NCBI GenBank assembly: GCA_009809945.1
Contig: WTPW01000028.1
Location: 358,953-422,952, forward strand
DNA length: 64,000 nt
Direction of reading: 5' to 3'
Source of the DNA: Gigaspora margarita
Lineage: Eukaryota > Glomeromycota > Glomeromycetes > Diversisporales > Gigasporaceae
Of this stretch, positions 12,500 through 24,119 are shown piece after piece (position 1 is the stretch's first letter; every line of letters starts with the position of its first letter). The position numbers and the translations under genes are program-made. The notes beneath the pieces were generated by a model, which was given only the letters and a program-made list of their open reading frames with translations, was not told the origin of the DNA and did no database searches.

Positions 12500-14525
12500 G
12501 GGAATTACTTTTTATACCCCCCAAATTTGCTATTTATACCCCCCAGCCCGGCCTCCGACCCTTCTGACCCAGTCATGTATAACATAGTACAAACCGAGGT
12601 CACGTGACTTTAATGTTCTTGCATTTTGGCCAATGGTTAGGTTACACGAAATCTGGGTCACGTGATCCGGGTAACAATAATAGCCAATCAAAATTTGAAC
12701 CCGAAGTAGGTTCAAATTTAAACTACAAAATAAGTTACCCCACGATCGACAATAGTTGCTACATAGTAAAGTCCAAATTCTACTATGTAAATCGATTATT
12801 ATCGCTTAAGTAAACTTATTTGGGAGATCAAATACAAATACAGTAAAATTTTTAGCAAGATTAGAGAACATTTTATTATTTGACTTTTTAACTTTTACGT
12901 TCGACGAAAAAATAAAAATTTTTTAAAGAAATATATTCGACGAACGTAAAAATTAAGGGCTAAATAATAAAAAGTTCTTCAATTTGTATGAAAATTTAGT
13001 AGAATATGTATTTTGATCTTCTGAACATATTTACATAAGCGCTTATGATCGATTTAAATAGTAAAATTTGGACTTTACTATGTAGCAACTACTTGCGATC
13101 GCTATAAACTTCTTTCTAAAAAAGAGGTTTTTTAGTGATCGCTAGTAGTTGCTACATAGTAAAGTCCAAATTTTACAATATAAATCGATCATAAGCGCCT
13201 AAGTATATATGTTCAGAAGATAAAAATGCATATTTTATCAAATTTTCATACAAATTGGAGAACATTTTATTATTGAATTTTTAACTTTTAAATTCGACGA
13301 AAAAATAAAAATTTTTAAAGAAATATATTTGACGAACGTAAAAATTAAGGGCTAAATAATAAAAAGTTCTTCAATTTGTATGAAAATTTAGTAGAATATG
13401 TATTTTGATCTTCTGAACATATTTACATAAGCGCTTATGATCGATTTAAATAGTAAAATTTGGACTTTACTATGTAGCAACTACTTGCGATAGCTAAAAA
13501 CTTCTTTCTAAAAAAGAGGTTTTTTAGTGATCGCTAGTAGTTGCTACATAGTAAAGTCCGAATTTTGCTATATAAATCGATCATAAGCGCCTAAGTATAT
13601 ATGTTCAGGAGATCAAAATGCATATTTTATCAAATTTTCATACAAATCAGAGAACATTTTATTATTGACTTTTTAACTTTTAAGTTCAACGAAAAAATAA
13701 AAATTTTTTAAAGAAATATATTCGACGAACGTAAAAATTAAAGGCTAAATAATTAAAAGTTCTTCAATTTGCATGAAAATTTGATAGAATATGCATTTTG
13801 ATCTTCTGAACATATTTACTTAAGCGCTTATAATCGATTTAAATAGTAAAATTGGGACTTTACTATGTAGCAACTACTTGCGATCACTAAAAAAAACCTC
13901 TTTTTCAGAAAGAAGTTTTTAGCGATCACAAGTAGTTGCTACATAGTAAAGTCCAAATTTTACTATTTAAATCGATCATAAGCGCTTATGTAAATATGTT
14001 CAGAAGATCAAAATACATATTCTACTAAATTTTCATACAAATTGAAGAACTTTTTATTATTTAGCCCTTAATTTTTACGTTCGTCGAATATATTTCTTTA
14101 AAAAATTTTTATTTTTTCGTCGAACGTAAAAGTTAAAAAGTCAAATAATAAAATGTTCTCTAATCTTGCTAAAAATTTTACTGTATTTGTATTTGATCTC
14201 CCAAATAAGTTTACTTAAGCGATAATAATCGATTTACATAGTAGAATTTGGACTTTACTATGTAGCAACTATTGTCGATCGTGGGGTAACTTATTTTGTA
14301 GTTTAAATTTGAACCTACTTCGGGTTCAAATTTTGATTGGCTATTATTGTTACCCGGATCACGTGACCCAGATTTCGTGTAACCTAACCATTGGCCAAAA
14401 TGCAAGAACATTAAAGTCACGTGACCTCGGTTTGTACTATGTTACACGTGACTGGGTTCGGAAGGGTCAGAGGCCGGGCTGGGGGGTATGAATAGCAAAT
14501 TTGGGGGGTATAAAAAGTAATTCCC
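12500..14525. mobile_element. Long-terminal-inverted-repeat element with palindromic core
   Basis: Both ends begin GGGAATTACTTTTTATACCC read inward, and the inverted identity runs for several hundred bases with only small differences. That is why the same short peptide can be read at 12604-12813 on plus and 14211-14420 on minus. Flanks are TTTATTTA / TTTATTTA, an 8-bp duplication in low-complexity sequence. The core (12760-14260) consists of head-to-head copies of the GTTGCTACATAGTAAAGTCC repeat family. The superfamily is uncertain. Confidence 0.75.
12758..14271. repeat. GTTGCTACATAG palindromic repeat array
   Basis: GTTGCTACATAGTAAAGTCC or its complement occurs about eight times with alternating orientation, each leading into an ATCGATNATAAGCGC block and then a TTCGACGAACGTAAAA stem. 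Similar blocks occur at 34850-35190 and 40000-40150. Non-coding. Confidence 0.8.
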
Positions 14526-14987
14526 TTTATTTATTGATATATTATCTTATATATCTCTTTAATCAATTTACTGTTACTGTTACTACTTGAATTTCTTTAT
14601 TCAGTACTTTGTATTACTTCATTACTACTTATTTCAGTATTTGTATTTATACACAGATATATGTGTACATACTTATGCATGTTTACTTTAATATAAGTAT
14701 ATCTTATTTAGCTATTAACTGTTACTTAGCCTTTGCTTACTAATATAAATTACTAATATAATAATAATTTTTTTAGACCAGGTTTACCATTATAAAACAA
14801 TATATAAAACTTCTGAACTATAACAATATAATTAATAAATTAAGTAAAAGTACAATAAATAAATATCTAAATCTTAAATGATTTATTCAATTTAAATATT
14901 TATAATCAAAAAAATAAAAGCTTATATACTGTGAAAATATATAAAAAATCTTATTTTATTCCTCATATTTTGTACAAGTCTTCTATA

Positions 14988-15832
14988 GGTCATCTTATTT
15001 ATTCTGGCAGAAAAAAGTCAAAAATTAATATTGTCTATATATAAAAATTTTTAAATTTTAATAACTAATCAATACATTTTTTTATGTCAAATAATATAGG
15101 TCTTGGGCTATCTTTTGATATATTTTTTATTATTCTTTTATAAGCAATTTGTTAAGTAATAAATTTTTTAAAAATTTTAATTTTTAAAAAAAAAATTAAA
15201 ATTTTTTTTAAAAAAATTGATTTTAAGCATTTTCGCAAGCTATATGCAGTGTAACAAGCTTGTACTACGTAGGTGCATAGCCATGCATATCCTGAATATA
15301 CAGTTAAAACTTTAGCATAATTGGATCAGTAGTTGTTAAAATATAAATTTTTAAAGTTTTTTAAAATTTTATAACCAAATTACTATGTTGTACAAAAATT
15401 ACTATAGTAATTTTTGTGCAACTTTTGTACAACATAGTAATTTGGTTATAAAATTTTAAAAAACTTTAAAAATTTATATTTTAACAACTACTAATCCAAT
15501 TAAGCTAAAATTTTAACTGTATATTCAGGATATGCGTGGCTATGCACCTGCGTAGTACAAATTTGTTACACTGCATATAGCTTGCAAAAATGCTTAAAAT
15601 CAATTTTTTTTAAAAAAAATTTAATTTTTTTTTTAAAAATTAAAATTTTTAAAAAATTTATTACTTAACAAATTGCTTATAAAAGAATAATAAAAAATAT
15701 ATCAAAAGATAGCCCAAGATCTATATTATTTGACATAAAAAAATGTATTGATAAGTTATTAAAATTTAAAAATTTTTATATATAGACAAATTAACTTTTA
15801 GCTTTTTTCTGCCAGAATAAATGAGATGACCA
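14988..15832. repeat. Near-perfect 845-bp palindrome
   Basis: The arms (about 415 bp each) start TAGGTCATCTTATTTATTCT and (complement of right) TTGGTCATCTCATTTATTCT, and meet at about 15405 around ACTATAGT. Only a handful of mismatches are visible. The flanks are compatible with a TA target. No coding potential. Probably a foldback-type transposable element. Confidence 0.85.
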
Positions 15833-15947
15833 ATAATAATAAATAAATTCTAAATAAAATCTAATCTCTTATATATATGTGCCTTTTTTTTGTTTATAAT
15901 TGTATCCTTTAGGGTACTGACATTTATTACCTAATATCCATTTACTA

Positions 15948-16760
15948 TAGTAATGGTAAATGACCTGGTCATTTGCAAATTTTTCAAATAACCTCAAATG
16001 ATCTGAAAATAACTGGTCATTAATGGTCATCTCAATTTTGGATCATTTAAAAATGATTCATAACCAAATAATTATAGTCATTTAGAAATAACTAATATCA
16101 TTTGAGGGTCATTTAGTCATTAGGCCATCATATTCTATATCTAATATTTTTTTACATAGATTGATCAACTTTAACTGTATAACGATAATGTATACGTATA
16201 GGTTTCGAAGTAAGTTAGGTTGGGCTAGGTATTTGTAAACTCAGGCCCAAACTTAATAAAAGTTTATATACCTGGTCCTATCTAGAAATGGTAAATAACT
16301 TGATCATTGGATCAAAATTTAAATAACTCCAAGCTATTAAATCATGACAAGATTATTTTATTTATCAAGTTCATTTAGTTCATTGGCATATAAAATAATT
16401 TTATTGGTTGAATTGTTCATATAAAAAGTTATCAAACTTTATAACTTTCCTTATTGATAATATTAGCTATAGATTAAAGTCCCATATTTTACTAAGTCAA
16501 TTAATATTTATGTCTCAAGCAAGGTGTTTAAATATGCAATTTATTATTTTGAACAACTTTACTTAAAACATAAATATTAATTGACTTATAGCTACAATTA
16601 ATAATTATGTTTTAATTTTGTTTGGTGCCAATTCTGGCTAAAAAGTATTAGAATATTAACTAATATATGTTAAATAATCATTTGAGCCTCAAAATGACCC
16701 AATAACTAATCATTTGTCATTTGGGTCATTTGGGTCATTTCAGGTCATTTACTATCACTG
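15948..16760. mobile_element. Non-autonomous hAT element, 813 bp
   Basis: Ends are TAGTAATGGTAAATGACC and (complement) CAGTGATAGTAAATGACC, with a perfect 8-bp duplication ATTTACTA at 15940-15947 and 16761-16768. Subterminal repeats of AAATGACC / GGTCATTT are frequent, as hAT transposase binding clusters often are. Confidence 0.88.
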
Positions 16761-17100
16761 ATTTACTATAGAGGCTTACTCCTACCCCCAGGTAATATAT
16801 TTAGCTAAATTTGATTAGCTATAATTTTTTTTATATAAGATAAGGTTTTGCTTGACCCCCACCCCAAAATATTATCTAATAAATATTAGCACCCTTATCA
16901 ACTAGTACATCTTAAAGCTATACTTTATAACTTATTGATTTAACTATATATTATATTACTAAGCCTATTATTATTCTATTATGTCATTCTATATATATTA
17001 AATCTTCAAAATCCATTTTTTGGAACACAATAAACAATTTATTGATGTATTATCTTTTGACAATCCACTACAACCTATATTACAAAATACAGGTTCTTCT

Positions 17101-17279
17101 AGGACCCCAAAATATATAGAGAGGGGTAGGTTTTAGTTTGCTTATTTTTGACCTTTTTTGTGCAGATTATTTTCTTTTATAGTAATTAGTTTGCTTATTT
17201 TTGCCTTTTTTCTTGCAGATCTTTCTATATTTAGTAATTTTTGTAAAACTTTACCCTTTTGTAGATATTTTGGGGTCCT
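17101..17279. mobile_element. Small MITE with 8-bp target duplication
   Basis: Inverted ends AGGACCCCAAAATAT on both sides. The 8-bp duplication GTTCTTCT is perfect (17093-17100 and 17280-17287). It contains an internal duplication of a TTTGCTTATTTTTG block. Probably hAT-related, judged on target length. Confidence 0.8.
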
Positions 17280-18439
17280 GTTCTTCTACTAATAATATAC
17301 TATTTGCATTTTCTATATATTCACTATAAATTATCTTACAAAAAATGCAACAAATTATTGACAAATTCAAAAATGAAATTTTATTAATTCCATGTATTCC
17401 TTGCTCTATTTGCTCAAAACTAATGTATCCTGAAATCTATATAGATTCAAAAAGATTCAAACACTACTTACCCACTTACTACTGCTTATTCTATAACTAA
17501 ATTAGCAAAAAATTTAGTTCCGCTACCAAATAAAATTGCTATATATTATATACAAGTCAAATTCAAAATTATCTTCTATATTTTTTTCTAGTTCCTGCTA
17601 AAATTGAATTTGTGCTACTACAAAAATGCTAAGATTTATCACCTATTTTTCTATATTTCATTAGGTCATACATTTGGTACAAATCCTTTTACTAAATACC
17701 AATCATTAGTAGGCACTATGAACAGGACCCGGACATCTCTCATATAGTTCATAACCAGTATTTAAAATTCAAATCAAAGTTATGTTCTCAAAAGAGCATA
17801 ATTAAAATTTTTATTGTTCTCAAAAACTTTTTAGTGTTCATTATATATATATATATATTTTTTAAGGTGAGACCAGTGTTCATTATATATTAAATATATT
17901 GAACATTAATTTTTAAAAAATGTTCATGTTTATATTAGCTTCAAACAATATTAATATATATTATTTATTAAATTAATTCAAATTAATAAAAATTAATAAT
18001 ATAATAATTAATTCTATAATCAAATTTGCACCATTCTTGGTATGCTAATTGAATACTAAGCTTTTATTACACTGCATTTACTCGCTTGTAGTTTAATATA
18101 TTGTAAATTAAAGTTATATCTAACTTTCAATAATAAAATAAGTAGATTATAAATAAATAATTTATGCTCTAATAGTTTAATATAGTAAATAAAATAATTT
18201 TTAATAAAAAATTCTATTGTTATTAATAGAATAATAACTTATTTAAAAATAAATTCTATACTTACAAGTTCTTCGGGTTGATAGCATAGCGGTTATACTC
18301 TGAGAATGCAAATCAGAAGTTGCCAGTTCAATTTCCAGTGATTGAAATCATAATTCTATGTTTGCGGGTCCTACTATATTAGAAAAAATTGCATAGATTA
18401 GAGTGTTTTGAATAGACAATTCCCGTAGTGGGTTGCAGG

Positions 18440-19110
18440 TAAGGATAGGAATCGGTCAAAAATTTTTAGTCGATTAGTCAGTCGACTAAAACTGTTAGTC
18501 GTCGACTGACTAAAAATCGACTAATCCGATTAATCGACTAATCGATTAGTCGACTAATCGACTAATCGATTAGTCGACTAATCGACTAATCGATTAGTCG
18601 ACTAATCGACTAATCGATTAGTCGACTAATCGACTAATCGATTAGTNNNNNNNNNNNNNNNNNNNNNNNNNNNNNNNNNNNNNNNNNNNNNNNNNNNNNN
18701 NNNNNNNNNNNNNNNNNNNNNNNNNNNNNNNNNNNNNNNNNNNNNNNNNNNNNNNNNNNNNNNNNNNNNNNNNNNNNNNNNNNNNNNNNNNNNNNNNNNN
18801 NNNNNNNNNNNNNNNNNNNNNNNNNNNNNNNNNNNNNNNNNNNNNNNNNNNNNNNNNNNNNNNNNNNNNNNNNNNNNNNNNNNNNNNNNNNNNNNNNNNN
18901 NNNNNNNNNNNNNNNNNNNNNNNNNNNNNNNNNNNNNNNNNNNGTCGACTAATCGACTAATCGACTAGTCGACTAATCGACTAGTTGACTAATCGACTAA
19001 TCGACTAATCGACTAATCGACTAATCGATCGACTGACTATGAAAAAATTTAGTCGATTAGTCGACTAATCGTCGACTAATCGACTAATGACTATATGATT
19101 CCTATCCTTA
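18440..19110. mobile_element. hAT element E filled with CGATTAG satellite
   Basis: Termini TAAGGATAGGAATC inverted at both ends. The 8-bp duplication GTTGCAGG is perfect (18432-18439, 19111-19118). The interior is a tandem of TCGACTAATCGATTAG-like units, broken by 297 N. A second copy of the family is at 49523-50262. Confidence 0.85.
18647..18943. other. Assembly gap (297 N)
   Basis: A run of N inside the self-complementary CGATTAG array; the gap length may be an estimate. Confidence 0.95.
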
Positions 19111-20283
19111 GTTGCAGGTATTGCACTAGTGTGGAACCTTCAGACAGACCACTCAAATTAGACACCAAAAGTTCATGTGTGGCTAGTTGTACCCTTGCGT
19201 ATGTGACATCAATTGATGGTTCTCTGTGAAGTGGCACCGCGAGTCGTCAGGCTCAAAACCTCTAGGAGTCATCCTTGGGCTAGAACCATGATTTGAATAA
19301 CTAAAGTCACGTGATGTATTGAGAGGTTGAAGTCTAAAAGGATACTTCAAGAACACATGGCAGTGTGTTCAGACTGTGATTTGTACCAACAGGTGACCAC
19401 TAGGTCAATAACCAGCGGGGCTTGCTAGAAGAAGAAGTGTTTGATGAGACAACCCTACTTGGGTGCTCAATAAAGTAGCTAGGTTGATGCCTACTCTAGT
19501 AATTAGAACATTAATTGTGTACTTGTACTCAAATTTAAAGATTTAATAAAGGTGGCACAAGGTTGTTAAGAAAAAATTCTATACTTACAATTCACACACT
19601 AAGTTCAAGTTATCTATTAATAATTTTTTAAACTTTGTATATGATTTTTTGTATTTTTTTAACATAATACAATGTATTATAAAATTTAATTTCTAATAAT
19701 TTTGTTAAACATCAAGTGCTTTTTATATTTGCTCATAGTAAAACAAGCCTTTCTATAATATTTTACTAATGCTACTATTGGTTAATGCAATAAATTAGAA
19801 TCCAATTACTTTGTTATTTAACTATTTAAATTTTGTACTAACAAATACTTTGTATTTTTTTTACTTGCTTGGTATTAGTATTTTATTTAACCCAAATTAT
19901 ATATATATAATTTTACACAATAATGATACTCTCGATATAAAAAACACACTTCATGGCTAATAAATGTTTTATTTTAAAATCTTTAAAGACTATTTCCTTA
20001 AATATTTATTTGTTACCATATTGTACATATATGCTATACATAGTATATATATGTACAGAATTTGTCATGATCAAATTACATTATCAAATTGATAAATATT
20101 TTAAATAATTTATTGTTCTTATTAGTAAATCTAGAACATAAAAATTTTATAAATGTTCTCTTTGAGAACATTTCAAGAGGATAAAATGTTCTCAAATAAG
20201 AGAACCTTTTTTTAAATATCAATGTTCTTAAAAAAACTTAAATGTTCATTGAGAACCATGAGAACATTGAATTTTAAACACTG

Positions 20284-20829
20284 GTCATAACTGAATTTTG
20301 GCCAATTTTGACCTAATTTGCTGAAAAGAACAAAATCTATTTACTTTAATAACTTTTGATCCAGTAATCAGAATTGAATAAACTTTTTTTTGTTAGATGC
20401 GCCTCACTAAGAGCTTCATTTAAGAAAAGTTCATTCAATTGGACCACTGGATGCCAAGATAATGGCAAAAACTGTTTTTTGCTTCTCAAATTTTAGATGT
20501 TTTTGCTGAAAAATTTCAAGTATGACCTCTATACTAGATGTCCAGGGTCCTCTATGAACTATTTTCAAAACTTTCACTCTTTAAATTTATATTCTAGTAT
20601 ACTTGGTGCCATCTTAGAACCCTCAACTGCTGCATCAACAACTCATTGGCTAGATAATCTTTAATAACTATAGTTAACTGGATCAAAGAAAATAATATAG
20701 CTACTTCCAAATACTTTCTTCTAATTTATTTACTCATTTATCTCTATCTATAGCTACTCATTTATTTAATAATAAAAATGTACCTCAAATACAACAAGGC
20801 AATATAGTAGTTTCACATTAAAATTTTTC
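20284..20829. other. Sequence between hAT element D and the Helitron remnant, no gene seen
   Basis: AT-rich with frequent stops in all frames. It may hold the decayed upstream part of the Helitron gene, but I see no motif. Confidence 0.4.
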
Positions 20830-23170
20830 TTTTGAAGTCTATAATAAAGATACTTAGTATTATCATTTTATGGCTAGCTTCTTAACAAATAATGGATCTA
20901 ATAGGATTCCAATATCTTTAGATGATTCTTATCTTAAACTATTGTTTTTTCCAGATTTGTATTCAAATGGCAGTATTATTATAGAAAATGCATGATCAAC
21001 TTAATAATTTCAAAATTGACATGACACTTTTGGAAAATATATCAAACAATATTTATTTTTATTAGATTTCTATTTTTTACTTATATCAATATTGGCCAGC
21101 CTGGGCATATTTTTAATTAAAAAAACTTAAAAACTTTCAAAATACACAAAAATTAATTTGTCAATCTGATCCTAATAATATAAAACATTTACCTACTGCT
21201 ATTAAAATTATTGAATAAAGCACTTATACAGATAATTAGCACTATAATGAAACTATTACTTATTTTATTCCTTTATTTATTTGTACAGGTAATACTTATT
21301 TTCAACAAAAAACTCTATATCTAAATACAATAATTCATGAATTAGGACTTACAACTATATTTATTACTCTATTAATAGTTTAAGGTGCATAGTAGCATCT
21401 TCATAATATTCTTATTAATACTAATAGACCACTATATACAATTTTATATTTCATAAATAAATTACAAAATCTCAAACAATTTGTTTGGAAAAATCCTAAT
21501 ATTAGTAAATGGGAAACATAAAAACATTTTTTTGATAGAATAGAGTTTTTTCAAAACTATGGTGCTACTCATCTGCATAATGTTTATTGGACATTATCTA
21601 GTATAACTAAAATGATTAATTTAAATACTATCAAATCAATACTTCCAAATCTAACTCTAGAACCTGAACTATATCAAAAAGTTATTGCTCTACAAATATA
21701 TACTTGTAATTCTAAATATGGTAGCTCTGCTCCACCTAATTCCAGATAAAAAAGGATTCCCTCAATTTTTTGCTAAATATACATACTATAATTATAATAA
21801 CCATCGATATACATATCAATGTCTAACTCCTGAAAACCAATGGGTAATTCCATATCATGCACCAACTTTAATAATATGGAATGCCCATATGAATGCCCAA
21901 TATGTTACTAATAAAGGACTTGCCCAATATATAACTAAATATATTAGCAAATCAAACCAACCTATTTGTTTAATATACAAGAACAATTATGTTATTGAGA
22001 ATATATTCATGCTTGACAAATAGGTTCAATATAAATAATGTTCTTATTACTTTACAAGCTCTTTAATTCAATTACAAATTTTAACAATAGATCCTTCAAG
22101 TATTCAAACTAAAGCTATACTTCCTCTATATATAATTGATCCAATAATGATAATTCTTATTGGTCTGACAAAATAGAAAATACTTTGCACATCCAAAATG
22201 ACCCTGAATTTGATAATATTACATATAAAACCTATTTTGAAACTTATGATATCAAGTCAACTAGATCTGGTAAAACTAAAAGAACAATATATAATGATCA
22301 TTTAGAAAACTTTGTTATTAAACGTGATAATAAAATACTTACTAGATATCAATTCTTAAGATATGATCATGGTAAGCCTTATTTTTATTAACAATTATTA
22401 TTAAGATTTCCCTGTAGATCTGAACAAGAAATGCTTAGAGAATATCAAATTTATTAAAATCACTTTTTTTTTAATTTCCTGATATATACCAATCTATAAT
22501 TCACAAAATTCAGAATTTATATTGAATCAATCTACTTATGCCCAAGACCAATTTAATACAATAATAGAAACAATTATTTTTTCTTTACAAAATATCTTAA
22601 TAAATAACTTTATTAACATTATTAAATCACAATTCAACTCTCTTAAAATACTACCTCATACACTACCTACAAACATAATTGTTAATTTAACACCAAGTCA
22701 ATATCACTGTTATCAAACAATAACAAATTATTTAGATAAATGAGACTTCTCACATTATCCATTCTTTTTTATTACTGGCTCTGCTGGTAATGGTAAATCA
22801 TTTGTAATTTTTGTGCTAATAGACTATTTCAAAGAATTGGTTGCAATTTTTATTAAAGCTTCTACTGAATAGCAGCTCAAAATATTGGTAGAACAACAAT
22901 CCTTCTGCTTTATAAATAGTCTCAGATAAAAGAGGCTACATACTTTTATATTTTGTGATTCAGAATACTGGAATACTCTTCACCTAATTGATACTCTCAT
23001 TATTAAGTAAATCTCCATGGTATCAGGACTATTATTAATATTTATTTCTAAACTTTTTGAATACTTACTTAAAAATAATATTGTACCCAGTTTTTACATA
23101 GTAAGAAAAAAAACCAATACTTGCAAAAGCAATCTTGATTGTCAGAATATAAATTTCAGAATTATGCCTT
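20830..23170 (+). pseudogene. Helitron Rep/helicase remnant
   Basis: The pieces lie in the right order for a Helitron protein, spread over several frames. YLKLLFFPDLYSNG lies near 20925-20970, then LFICTGNTYFQQKTLYL near 21270-21320. The HUH nuclease motif ENYGATHLHNVYW-like (EFFQNYGATHLHNVYW) lies near 21545-21595. NQWVIPYHAPTLIIWNAHMN leads into QYITKYISK (tyrosine motif) at 21835-21955. FVIKRDNKILTRYQFL lies near 22310-22360. The SF1 helicase Walker A GSAGNGKS is at 22777-22800. The Walker B region reads LIIK then stop then ISMVSG, where DEISMVSG is expected, so the catalytic acids are lost. Multiple frameshifts and stops show an old, dead copy. Helitron ends (5' TC, 3' hairpin-CTRR) were not located. 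Confidence 0.85.
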
Positions 23171-23404
23171 TCATGTAGTACTTGTGATTCATAACAACAA
23201 AAGGACTGCACACATGCAATAAGTTGTTGGATTATTCCAACCCAAATAGTGCTGGATATTCAAATTTTATTGAATTATTTAAGGAGATATATAACATACA
23301 TCAGTTGATTAATGTATATAGAAGAGATACATAGAATACATTAGTACATATGATGTATAATTGAAAGAAATATATAATATATTAATGCAATCAATGAATA
23401 TAGA

Positions 23405-23705
23405 AATTTGGATGGTTTTGGTGTTCAGGTAAGGTTTCAGATTTCGGGTAAGGTCTCAAGTTTTGGATAAGGTTCGGAAGTTTTAATCTGAAGCCTGAAA
23501 CTTTCAGATTTGGCACATAATGGTTTTGGTACCAACTTTGGAGAGAATAAACAAATAAATTATTAATGTTTTGGTAATTTCAAGGTTTCAATTAAAGTTT
23601 TAGGTTTTGATTAAGGTTTCAGATTTCGGTTGAGGTTTCGAGTTTCAGATAAGGTTCAGACTATAATCTGAAACCTGAAACTTTCAGAATCACCAAAAAA
23701 GGTTT
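23405..23705. repeat. Two diverged tandem copies of a GGTTTCAG-rich unit
   Basis: A unit of about 170 bp, starting AAGGTTTCAGATTTCGG and ending in CCTGAAACTTTCAGA plus a CTTTGG tail, occurs twice. The halves are themselves near-palindromic. Non-coding. Confidence 0.65.
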
Positions 23706-24119
23706 CAATGCCATCTTTGGTCCACATAAAATTTATCCACAGCATCTTGAGCATGATAACTGTTTTTCTATAATAGAATGATTTCGTATTGCAATTTATT
23801 TTTTGGCAATTGAAAGAATCTGGGCGAAGTTTTTGGCTTAAATTGTTACTTCAATTCAAATTAGATTAGTAAAATTTAATAGAAAAATAATTAAAATTTA
23901 TTTATTTCAGAAATGTATGTGTTAAGGCTGCTCCAATTTAATTCTATGTTTAACATAACCCTCCTTCTCGGTTGAGCAAATTATAGGAGGAGTTAAACAA
24001 CATATATATATATATAACTTTTAGATTCAAATTTCACTTTTCATATTACTAAAATGAACCCATANAGAAAGAACACCAAATTAGAGTAGCTGCATGATAC
24101 AGTCATACTAAACCTAGGA

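Larger units (their letters stand above)
18268..19573 (+). mobile_element. tRNA-headed retroposon (SINE-like), interrupted
   Basis: A 17-bp direct repeat, AAATTCTATACTTACAA, flanks it (18251-18267, 19574-19590), typical of LINE-machinery insertion. The head has a tRNA-type A box (TAGCATAGCGG) and, about 35 bp on, a B-box-like GTTCAATTTCC. It ends with an A run after GGTTGTTAAG. Without the nested element E and its target copy it is about 627 bp. The autonomous partner is not in the window. Confidence 0.75.
17755..20283. mobile_element. Non-autonomous hAT element D, host of two nested insertions
   Basis: Ends are CAGTATTTAAAATTC and (complement) CAGTGTTTAAAATTC. Flanking 8-mers are TTCATAAC / GTCATAAC (7 of 8). 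Subterminal GTTCTC / GAGAAC words repeat at both ends. It is interrupted by the retroposon at 18268-19573. No coding region. Confidence 0.8.

Noticed and set aside
12604..14420. Identical 69-residue peptides on opposite strands at 12604-12813 and 14211-14420
   Set aside because: They come from the two arms of one inverted-repeat element, not from a conserved gene pair.
18268..18360. Functional tRNA gene
   Set aside because: A and B box words are present, but the B box has an extra base, and the long flanking duplication and A tail fit a retroposon better.
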